Shown in pieces: positions 33,110-43,800 of a DNA stretch of 64,000 nt. The translations under genes were made by a program, and so were the position numbers. This stretch comes from Haematococcus lacustris (taxonomy: Eukaryota > Chlorophyta > Chlorophyceae > Chlamydomonadales > Haematococcaceae): NCBI GenBank assembly GCA_030144725.1, contig JASKMD010000002.1:1447611-1511610 (forward strand), in the 5' to 3' direction. Within the stretch, counting starts at the first letter, position 1, and every line of letters begins with the position of its first letter. Under the pieces are notes generated by a model, which was not told the DNA's origin, did not search any database, and saw only the letters and a program-made list of their open reading frames with translations.

Positions 33110-34854
33110 AGTGCCTACTTCCACTTAGGAACAGATACCGCGCGGCGTAGAGAGTACGTGATCACCAGCAATGAAGCACCACGAAACTCGCCTGCAGCGC
33201 CCGGCCAAGAGTTTGTAACCGAATCCTAGGGCTTTGCCAGCCGGATACGGGGTTTACTAGCTGGGTTGCGATGTTCCAGCAAGGGGGGGATCTCCACACG
33301 TGGAAGCTACCCAGCTTGCACAGCATGCGTGGCATGGTGCTCATTTTTCCAGGGCGTTAGGAAACTGCGAGCAGTGATAGACAATATCCCATCACTGATC
33401 AGTGGCCAGCAGTGATAGACAATATCCCATCACTGACTGATAATGAAGAATACCGGATCCTGCTGCCAGTCTGCGTGCCACTTGTGCGGCAAGGAAGATG
33501 AACGGGAGGGTGAGATACTTTTGATCTCTACCGCCCTCAAGCTACCCCAAATGAAAGCAAGTGCAACACATGCTTCAGGTCAGGTCCCACAATGTCTCTT
33601 TGGCAAAATGTACCGTGAGCCATTTGATGCCGCGCTTACACAGCCGTGATCAGCGAGCCTTCCCGATATGCCTACTGCATCAAAGGGCCTGCACGGCCTG
33701 GACGCCCACCAACCCTTGCCAAGTGTACAGGTGGCAGGGTTACTGTAGATGAATGCGGCGCTCTTTTGTAAGCGGGTGCTGGTAGGTACGGTACACAACA
33801 GCGCTAGCGCGAGGGCCGGCGGTTATGTCGGTTAACTCGCATCTCGCATCGGGCTGCCGCAGCTCGCTCGCAACATACCTAAGCGTTGCGATGGCCCTAC
33901 TCCTCCACCACATCAAAGCATATACTACGAGCTGCAGGCAGCATGTCCGAAGGAACTGTTTTTTTCTGGTCTCTCCTTCGACCTCCTCCTTCGGGCTAAT
34001 GAACGACGAGAGCTTCCTATGCTTTCTTATGCTTTCCTATGCTATCCTCTGCTGTCCTATGCTTTCCGATCCTTCCTATTCTTACTAAGCTGACTGCGTC
34101 GGCCCATCGCTAAGTATGGCCGCCAGTCTGCATCATTTGTGCCGCTGATGAACGTTGGTGGTAGCTTGGAGGAATCAGAACAACCTCTTACACTTTCGCA
34201 GCCTAGTGAGCGCGAGATGATGGGCTAATTTAGACATGAGCATGGTAGATATGTCTGGGTGATCTATGGGTGCTAATCCTAAGAATAACGCTACCAAAAG
34301 TGTACGAGATTCTCGGGGCACACCGTTTGCATCTCTACAGGAGGTCAGCACGGCGTTTCATGAACTTCCTGCCTAGAAATAAGACTTCTACGCACTGTGA
34401 TTTTAAGAGCTTCCCAACCTGCGCAGGGCAGATGTAATACACTGCAATTCCCTTCCCGTAGGAGCTATGAGCATACTTCAAAGCTAGGGCGCAGAAGCCA
34501 GACGGTTACGTAGCAGCAACAAGCAGCAAATCGATCTCAAAAACAGCACTGCAGATTTGCATGACGGCACCCCATCCCGGTACGCCGACCGACCGACTAG
34601 TGACCGCTCTACCTCGCTCGTTGCTGCGGCGTTATTGTATGCACGTGCACTACCGTCAGGGTGCAAGGAGTCACTGGTGCCAGGATACCGCGGAGGGGGG
34701 CAATGTTGACTTTAGCCCGTCCCTCGCAGGCCAAGCTGCGGAGCTGCACGCCGCAGTGGGGCGTCGCGGTTTGACCTCTTGGAGTTCAGTATACGCGACA
34801 ACAAGTGACGGTACATTATTTCGAGCCATTTTACCTGACCTTGTGGGACCTGAC
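33110..34854. other. Promoter side of the cullin gene and intergenic DNA, no gene seen
   Basis: No conserved coding block. A word of about 29 bp containing CAGTGATAGACAATATCCCA is directly repeated at about 33370-33398 and 33409-33437. A TATGCTTTCC-type decamer is repeated at about 34018-34070. The cullin start codon is at 33107-33109 on the minus strand, so its promoter should be just beyond. Confidence 0.4.
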
Positions 34855-35645
34855 TTCAGGCGTTCCCAACATGGGGTTGGTAATCTTCATGCAACTGTAG
34901 CCCACCTACTCCATCATTTGATGTAACGTTTGCTGCGTCTGCTGCATTGCGATATTGCGCGTTTAATGTTAGACCGGATTTGCCATCGGAGTCATTCGAT
35001 GCGGGCAGCTCGATGTGTCCCAATCACAGACCGTGGTTAGCTACACTGGTAAGCTACGTCCTTGGCTATCCGTTAGCGATGCACGACATGTCGGTGGCGC
35101 ACACCAACGAAGTCCGGCAAACATGGCTGCGCGAGCTTCCTGATGGTGCAGGCCGCTTGGCGAGGATGTGAGGATTCCCTTAAGTGTATACGGCAGCGCT
35201 ACACCGCTATAATGGTGGGCGTCAGGCTAGCAAACCCACCCACCCCTCAACATCTTTGCTGCTTTTTGCCACCGCCGCTGAGCTCCAGCCAAACTCCATA
35301 CACTCTTGTCCAAGATGACTCTTACATGCATCACCAGAACAAAGAAACATAGATATTGGATTTACGCACGATGATTAAGACCACTTCAAAGACACATCAA
35401 TTGTTGGCTGCAGGTGTATGATGAGTAGGCACCCCCCACCCCCCCTTCCAGTCCACCCAACCCTACTCCCGCCCATCCCCGCCCATCCCATCTCTCCAGC
35501 CCTCCTCCCACCCACTCCCTCTCCCATCTCTCTCGCTCTCCCATCTCTCCAGCTCCCTCTCCCATCTCTCCCATCTCTCCCATCTCCCCAGCCCTCCTCC
35601 CACCCACTCCCACTACCTCCCACCCCCTCCCACCCCCTGCAAGCC

Positions 35646-36691
35646 ATGGGCAAGAGGCCGAGCAAAGCTGTCCGTGCCCATCTGAAGGCGTTGAATAGCT
35701 CTCCCCAGGCAGGCCACCGCCACTGCCCTAATGGTATGAAGGCTGCGGTGGGCAGGGCACATGCTACGGTGCGGGATGTGGAGCGGCTGCGGGATGTGGA
35801 GCAGTCCCTTATGGGCACCGTGGATGGGTTGCAGGGCGATCTAGACGACCTGCAGGCAGCGCACCAACGCCTGCAGGATGAGCATGCGGCTTTGCAGCAG
35901 GTGGCATCCAGAACAGCAGCTACCAATCGCTCCCTACAGGCTGCTCGACGCCGCCTCCAGGGTCAGGTGCATATGTACCGGCACAAATGCCACCCCCACC
36001 ACTCCCCACTCACTTTCAAGCAGAGGCAGCAGCTGCTGGTTTTGGAGCAGCACCCCGTCTCAGTGGAGGTGTTGAGGCGGTGTGCAGAGGCTGGATACGG
36101 AAGGCTGGATAGCCATGGCCGGCCCATGGGCAGCATGCCAGAGCAGCTCAGCCCAACCGGCCTCGCACCCTCCCCAACAGACACCTTCATTCCAACTCAA
36201 GAGGGCCCTGTGGGGAGGCCAGCAGCCAGGACTGCACCCTATAATGCTCACCACTGCTTGAGCACCGTCAGGTTGCATCTAGAGACCGGTGTCAGCCGCC
36301 GTGCCCTCTCCAAGTGCCAACAAATCTTCGTCTCTGAGCAGTGCGTCCTCCCCAACCCACACCGGCCAGGCAAGACATCCACAGTTGGGCGTGAATTCCA
36401 CATCGTGTCCACCTACATGCGGCGCAAGACCCTTGGTAAGAAACAAAGGGGAAGGCAGGGTGGCGTGGGTGGGAAGGGGCTGGGAGAGAGTGGAAGGGGG
36501 TGGAAGGGAGTGGTAGGGGGTGGGAGGGGGGGGCTGAGGGGGGTGCTGAGGGGGGGGCTGAGGCTGGAAATAACCGCATGTCTTTGCTCTGCTGCCTGCT
36601 TTCAGACCAACTATTGTGCGCAAAGGCAATACACCTGCAATTTGATGGGTGCACATGCGATCGCCAGGCAAGGTGCTCGTATTGCGAATGA
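35646..36691 (+). CDS. ORF of element C: basic coiled-coil protein of unknown family
   Basis: Two exons can be read, 35646-36435 and 36606-36691 (GTAAGA donor, TTTCAG acceptor), giving about 291 aa. The N-terminus is MGKRPSKAVRAHLKAL. A heptad-rich segment at about residues 35-105 (VERLRDVEQSL, DDLQAAHQRLQDEHAAL) predicts a coiled coil. A basic segment follows (RRRLQGQVHMYRHKCHPHH), then a block (STVRLHLETGVSRRALSKCQ) that could form a helix-turn-helix. The last exon has a Cys-rich end (CTCDRQARCSYCE) before a TGA. It is likely the N-terminal DNA-binding part of a transposase whose catalytic part is lost, but no catalytic domain is seen and I cannot name the family. Confidence 0.5.
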
Positions 36692-36739
36692 CAGCAGCAG
36701 TCACCCCGCAGCACCTGCCAGAAGTCTGGGAGCAGGGGC

Positions 36740-37095
36740 CCGGTGGTGGGGCTGGGGCTGGGGCTGGGGCTGGGGCAGCAGCTGGAGCTGGGGCTGGGGC
36801 TGGGGCTGGGGTTGGGGTTGGGGTTGGGGCTGGGGCTGGGGAAGCAGCTGGGGCAGCAGCTGGGGCAGCAGCTGGGGCTGGGGCTGGAGCTGGGGCTGGG
36901 GCAGCAGCTGGGGCTGGGGCTGGGGCTGGGGCAGCAGCTGGGGCTGGGGCTGGAGCTGGGGCTGGAGCTGGGGCTGGGGCTGGGGCTGGGGCTGGGGCTG
37001 GGGCTGGGGCTGGGGCTGGGGCTGGGGCTGGGGCTGGGGCTGGGGCTGGGGCTGGGGCTGGGGCTGGGGCTGGGGCTGGGGCTGGGGCTGGGGCT
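36740..37095 (+). repeat. GGGGCT hexanucleotide array
   Basis: About 355 bp of GGGGCT with interruptions by GCAGCT and GGAGCT; the last roughly 120 bp are nearly pure. In the frames open through it the repeat would encode Gly-Ala or Trp-Gly runs. The G-rich strand has strong G-quadruplex potential. Confidence 0.92.
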
Positions 37096-37753
37096 GAGGG
37101 TACCCAAGCTACAGAGCCACGTGTGCACCCACATCCGTGGGAAGCTCGCCGCAGCTGCGCCCCCTCAGCAGCAGCTGACACCTGCAGGCACCACCCCTGA
37201 GCTGGCTGTGCCTGCTGGTGCACCCCCTCAGCAGCAGCAACAGCTGGCAGCGGCAAGCACGTCACGTAAGCGTGAGGCACCTGCAGCTAACAAGTCGAGG
37301 GCAGCAAAGCAAGGTGAGACAACACCACGTACTGCACCTAGCACCTTGTTTAAGCGTAGTACAGCAGCCGGTAATGCACTAGCGCCAGCAGCAGCTCCAG
37401 AAGCTGATAGTGGTATCCAGTCGTCACGACTACCGTCGTCGCGTCCACATGCCAACAGCAAAACATGTTCCGACTGCTGCTGCGTGTTGCAGGTGCCACT
37501 CACAACAGCGTGGCGAAGCGTGCTGGTGCGGCGCGCCTCGCATGGGGCGAAATCGCATGAATTCAAATGTCGATCTTTGGGCAGGCACTGAGCACCGCTG
37601 AGAGCGAGATAGTTTTTGCTGCGTCTGCCACATCGTAGCTATGAGTCTCCTCTGTTCGAAGCACTGTTTACATATATATTTGACTGAGTGGCTGCGGAGA
37701 TACAGGCTTCGTATCACAGGGGGGTGGTTTTCAGGTAGTTGGGAACGCCTGAA

Positions 37754-37890
37754 CATGCTACTGCTAATGGAGGAGAAAACAGTTGGTTGCAAACACCAGG
37801 AGGAGAAAACAGTTGGTTGCAGTCAAGGGTCAACGTGCAAGCCTTGCCACATCTCCGACCTCGTCTCATCGCTAGGCGACACTGGCTGTG
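37754..37890 (+). promoter_or_regulatory. Short upstream region between element C and the coiled-coil gene
   Basis: Only 137 bases separate the TIR of element C from the start codon at 37891, so the promoter of the next gene must lie here or inside the element. A 20-bp word AGGAGAAAACAGTTGGTTGC occurs twice, at about 37771 and 37801. No TATA box is seen. Confidence 0.3.
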
Positions 37891-40800
37891 ATGGCGCCAT
37901 TTGGCAACATTTCAAACCCGTTTACAAAGCGCAGGAGGGAACGCGAGGAGCAGCAGAGGAAAGCGCAGATTGAGCAGCTTCGGCTCCAGCAGCAGTTGCA
38001 CGCCGCAGTACAGCTTCAAGTTCAGCAAAGCAGGCTCCAGGAACGAGCAGCGCCGGCACCTGCGACAGTGGCTCAATGCCTCGCCGCTTGTCAGGGTCAA
38101 TTGCAGCAGCTTCGAGAGTTAGCGCCCAGCAGTCTTGCCCACGCATTTCCGGCAGTGAACATCGCAGTGCGCCTGGGTGAGCAGTCAGGTGCTTCCACTC
38201 AGTACAAGCATATGACTTGGTGTTCACGCTGGACACCCATGCGCATTACGCAGTCCAGCAGCTGAAGGACGCGGTGAAGGAGATGGGCCCTGACGAGCAG
38301 CAGCTTTGGTTGCTGTGAGTGGCGTGCAAGCCTTTTGCATGGGATACTTGCACGTTACTATCCACACCTACTGACCCACATGGCAGCATTCGAAACCTCA
38401 GCCCCGCTTTCACATGCGATCAGGGCATTGTAGACAGTAGTATCTTACATCAACGGCCTGAACCTGTCGCAGGCAAGTGGCTGAACTGGAGGAGGAGGTC
38501 CAGATCCAGACCGAGCGCATTGTGCTAGCAGCTTCGCCTAATGCATCGCCAGCTGCTGCCAAAGGTGAAGGAGTGACAGGGAGGGTCTTACATTGTTATT
38601 GTACCACAAAATGCCATGCCCACCCTATCAAAAATGAACTGCAGGGCAAACCAGGACCAGCGCAGGACCTAGGCCAGGGGGAGTTGCTGCCGCCGCCGCC
38701 GCTGCTGCCGCTGCTTCCAGCGTCCAGCATGCATTTCACCGAGCTGCCAGCAAAGCAGCTGAACTCCCAGGTGCAGGATTGAAGAAAGCAGTGCAGCAGT
38801 TACCAACGAGTGTACCATGGCAAGACAGACTGCGAGCTCCAAGCACAGCAGAGAGCATGCAACACAGCAAGCAGCACGAGCAAGGTGTTGGGGAAGTCCC
38901 CAGGACCAGCATCGATATGTTCAGGTGGGGCACATATTGTCCGGACCAAGTCCTTTGTCGTCTGATGTCTCTGGTCTGCCTGTAACACACTTGTGCATCA
39001 CGTGCCATTGTCCTGCAGGGGTTTGGAAGTTGTCAAACTGCAGACTACAGCGGACTACAGCAGTGTCTCAACGATGCCGTCATGCAATAGCAATCATGCA
39101 GGTACTTGCCTCACTAGGGCTTCCATTTGAGTCGGACCACTAAGGACAACTCAGAATGGTGTTTAGGGGCTGTGTGGAGAGTTCCCATGCACGTGGCACA
39201 TGCACATTGGTGCCTACCACCTACAATACTGCCCGACCCTGAGGGCTATAGTCTAGACTTGGCGTGACCTGCATGCACTATTCGTAAGCTGATGACAGCT
39301 CAAATGGGGGCACAATACTGTGCCACAACAGGCTGCTGCTGCTGGGCCTTGGGCGGCCGGTGCCTTAAGTGGCGGAGCTGCCTGCTCTGGCCACCAGCAC
39401 AGCTCCAGTGGGCACCACATGCTCTCCCCAATGCGCTGCATGTCCAGCGCTGCGTTGCAGTCCCTGTCCAGCCACTTACCTGGCTTTTGTGTTTGGGTTT
39501 GGCAGCCTTGCCTTTGCCGTAAGTGAGCTGGGTCGAGGTCCATAGGGTTTAGACGGTCAGGTTTGATTGACCCTGTTCTCGCACGCAGAGTGTGGCATGG
39601 CATAAGATGCTATGTGTGACTGGATACAACAGAGCTGCAGCCTGCCTTGGGGCTGCTTGATGCAGTCAATGCATGCAGTCTGGTGCAGCCTGGCATGCAA
39701 GATGGAGGGCAAGCCACCTTGCATGGCTCCCACTGTGCATATTGAGTGTGTTGAACATTTGTCCAAGATGCCGAAATCATTCGTGCATGATGTGTGGTTG
39801 CAAACGGTCGCAGGGCACCAGAATGCAAACCAGACTGACAGCAAGGAAGCTGGTTCTACAGCGCAAAACTCTTCAGCCAGTGAAGTCAACAGGTGCTCAC
39901 CAGGAGTAGTCTCCAGGGAACAGGACCCCACATCTCCTTCTGCAGCGAAAGCAGCAGCTAGTGCTGGTCCATCATCAGGCTCATACAGACCAGCAAATCT
40001 CTCCATACGACGTGGCAACGTGTCCCGGGGTCCATCCTTGAGTAGCTTTGAACCGAAGTCACCGGACCAAGCCGTGGGACATCAAGACAGCTGCTTGTCG
40101 AGCCATGGCTCGCACTCTTCAACAGCTGGTGAGACGCCTGAGCATGCCTATGTCAATGATGGCGACGCCAGCCCTCCCATGTGTCCCCATGCCCACAGAT
40201 AAGCACGGGTGGCAAGCTAGGAGCAAGTCCAACCCATCCTGGAGCGCCGACATGACAGCTGCAGCAGCTGCCTCATACGCAGCCCATGCAGGAGTCACTC
40301 CCGAGGAGCTGACTGTAGCAAAAGTGATTAAGAAGAAAACACGTGGCATTAAGGTGATGATGTGCTGGGATTGGAGGGCGATGGCAATGCATCTCAGCAC
40401 GTTTCCCCGCATGGCACTGGCTACGAGCACTGCCCTACACAGTGTACATGCAGCACTGGCATGATGCTATTTGCTCTACACCTACTCTTGTGTGCCACCC
40501 ACCCTCACTGTTGCATGGCATTAAGGAGGCTTTGAGCCAGGGAGGTGGACATGACAAGACGTGACCGCAAGATCATTGCTGCCACCGTGTGCAGGTGGGC
40601 CATGGGTTGACTGCGGAGGAGCCAGAGCCTGCTCTCAGCTCTGTGGTTCCTGGTCACCCTGTGCTGGAGACATGTCAACAGCCGCCACCGCTTCAGCAGC
40701 AGGAAATCACTCCTGTGGAGGTGGAGCACCAGCAGCAGCAGGCACACATGGAGGCCCTGCTGGCGCAACGCTACTCCTACCTCCAAGCCCAGCAGAGAGC

Positions 40801-43800
40801 ACAGCAATTGCGGCAGCAAGAGGCAGAGCAACATCAGGCAGCACATCAGCAGCAAAACGGCTTGAGAGAACATCATGTCGAAGGACCGCTTGGCGCTAGC
40901 AGCAGTGCCACTGCCTCACCTGCTGCCACCCTTGCTTCACCACCCTTGCTTCACCACTCTGACACCGCTAGGACACTGGCTGCAGCTAGGACACTGGATG
41001 CACTCGAAGCTGGGGCATCAGACACAGTCAAGCTGACTCCTCCAGTCTCGCAGCCACCATCTGCAAGGTCCTTGCAAGCATCCATGCCTCCGTTTCAGCT
41101 GTCATCCTTGGATCCAATCAAGGTATGTGGACGCTCCAGGGTCCAAGGCATCAAGCTGGGCGCATCGTGTCCTGTCTTCTTCAACTCTTGACAAGCACTA
41201 CTGCTTGACACTGCAGGATCTGGACGACTACTTGACCAATCTGTCAGGTCCCATCACAGCATGTCAGCAGGCTGCCATACAAGCTGCAGCGCAGCTTGTA
41301 CAGCAGCTGGCGCAAGTGCAACAACAGCTACATGTGCAGAAGCTCAGCATTGCTAGGTGAGCACCCAGCTGTTTACAAGTGTTGCAGAACCTTGCTTGAC
41401 ATAGCTGTCACAGCTCAAAAGTTCCTGCCTGCACACCCCTCATCAGCCCAGTGGCCAAAGTATACCAATGCAAAGGCACAATAATAGGATCCTCACTTGT
41501 GGTGATGTTGTGTCTATCCGAAGTTTTCATTTTTTACACATGGCATGGGCACCTTCCACTTATAGTGACAGTGCCATAGCCTATGTTTAGCCTATGTTTG
41601 GCCTATGTTTAGTGCCATAGCCTGGAAGCTATTCTCCCACTGATACAAGTGGGAGAATAGCTTCCAGTGGTCCCTGGAACATATCACCATGTTTCAGGCT
41701 GCTGCTGCTGCTGGTTTTGGCCCCAGCTGCACAGCCTTAAGATCTGCATCCTCGCAAGACTCCTGCAAATCTAATCATCTTGAGCAAGTCATGTGGTTTG
41801 CATGCTTGTTGTGGCGCAGTCGCATGCAGGATGCTATAGCTGGCCTGTCCGACGCCCAGAGTAGCGTCACAGCCTTGGAGGCTGAGCAAAGTCGCCTGGC
41901 TGAAGCAGAGGAGTTTGAAAGAGCGGCAGCAGTCAACACACTGCTTCAAACCAAGGCTATGCAGCGGGACGAGCTTCAGCAGCAGTTGAGCCAGCTTGAG
42001 GAAGCCGCAGGGAAGCTGGTGGGTCATAGTTCCGCCCAATGCTGTTTCATAGCGTGTTTGAGCTGTGGTTCAGGCAGCAACAGATGTATGGGCCTTGGCC
42101 TAGCAGGCAGTGCGTGCTTTAAGGTGTGCCAAAACCATGAGGCCTGGCATGCACGCATCCAATAATCTTAGAGTGGTGGAGTTTATTATTTCATGTGCTG
42201 CAGCATCGTTGGCTGTATATACTTCAACCGCATATCCATATTTGCCATGTGATGATGTTGATGATGATTTGAAGCTATGCCTCTACCATCATCGCTCAAC
42301 AGGCATGGTGTCCAGCATCGTTGCACACTTGCTCGTTGCAGGCCCAGCAGCGCACTCGCCTTGTGTCCTGCCAAGCTGACGCATGCGGCCTGGCAGCAGC
42401 TTACCTGCAAAAGCTTCGTAGCAGCCAGGTATGTGCCATGGAGTGTCTATGGCAGCAGGGCAGCTTATCACGCTGTGCCCCACCTGGCGCTAGCAGCAGT
42501 GCCACTGCTTCACCTGCTGCCACCCCTGCTTCACCACTCTTCCCTTGCTGCCTTGCCTGTTCTGTTGTCTGTGTGCCGCTGCAGGTGCAGTTGCTTGAAC
42601 ACCTCATCGCCCAGGCCCAGCAAGAGGCTGCTGCCACTGCACAGAGTCATGCGGACATGGCGCAGAACATTGACAAGGCTCGATCCCTGCTGGCCCAGCG
42701 CAAGGTATGCCATCAACAGTGCAGGCTGGCAGGGATCCCCTGCTTGCCCATACATCAAACACCCATGCTTACACGGGCTTGCTGCTTGCAAATGCTCCTC
42801 CTGATCCTCCTCCTCCTCTTCCTCCTCTTCCTCCTTATCATTATCATCACTGCAAGAGGCTTGCTGATGATACACACGATGAGCCTTGTTGCAAAACACT
42901 GAACGCATGCTGCTCAGGTGCAAGTTGCATCAGCGATGGAGGAGGCTGACGCACGCAACCATGCTGCAAGCGCGCCTCTGCAGTTAGCAAAGACCCATGC
43001 GGCTGCACGATGTAAAGCTATCCAGGTGGCTGTTTGTTTCCCTCGTTTCATTGTTCGTCTGACCACTGCCCCAGCACTGAAACATATACTGATATCCCAC
43101 ATGTCACTAAGCTGGGTTGTCATTAGGGTGAGCACACCAAGTGGTCAAAAGGGGAAAGTGGTCATTTGAAACTACGCTCCCCAGCACATGTAGCAGCACT
43201 GCCCTTAACTGGGTACACTGTTCCAAGTTTTCAAATGGACCTAGTCAGTCATGATGCAACGTGGGTGACAGGCACAGGGGGGGTAAGATGCATACGGCAC
43301 TCACCCCTCATTGCTACATCACAGAGGTCTGCATGTGCTTGCAAATGTACATTCTGCTGTTTTGTGTCCCTGTGCCTGCAGGCAGAGATAGACTCGTTGA
43401 AAGCACAGCTGCTGGAAAAGGAGGCTGCACTTGTTGCTGCCAACAACAGCTTGGCAGACGCAGACAAGCAACTTCAAGCAGCCACCGCCCAATGCAGCAT
43501 TGCACAGGTCTGTGAGGTGCCTTACATGTTGCAGCCTAAGCTCCACCTCTATGCGTGCCTGCTTCCATGAGAGTCTCACAAGGGATCATTTACAGATGTG
43601 TTGACGTCGGCTGCAGTGCCACACAGGCTACTTTCCTAATCAGGTGTATTCAGGTCCCTTACCAATGCCCCTGCCACACGCGTACACGCCCATGCACACC
43701 ACCCACAGGCCTGCATCCCATTTGCTGTCGTGAATGTGGATACACTCGTGTTTTGTGCCCACGCCACCAACAAGTTATGGACACACATGACTGTTGTCGT

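Larger units (their letters stand above)
34855..37753 (+). mobile_element. Element C of the unassigned TIR family, 2.9 kb, with an ORF
   Basis: The ends are perfect 16-bp inverted repeats TTCAGGCGTTCCCAAC / GTTGGGAACGCCTGAA. The left end continues ATGGGGTTGGTAATCTTCATG as in elements A and B; the right end GGTAGTTGGGAACGCCTGA resembles that of element B. The left flank is CCTGACT and the right flank ACATGCT, so no target duplication remains. Inside are a coiled-coil ORF with one intron, a GGGGCT array and a second exon-like block with a basic patch (STSRKREAPA). The right end lies only 138 bp before the start codon of the next host gene. Confidence 0.7.

Noticed and set aside
36279..37591. 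Frames of 180-330 codons through the GGGGCT array
   Set aside because: Hexamer-derived Gly-Ala, Pro-Ala or Leu-Gly runs; only the flanking exon-like blocks may be real.
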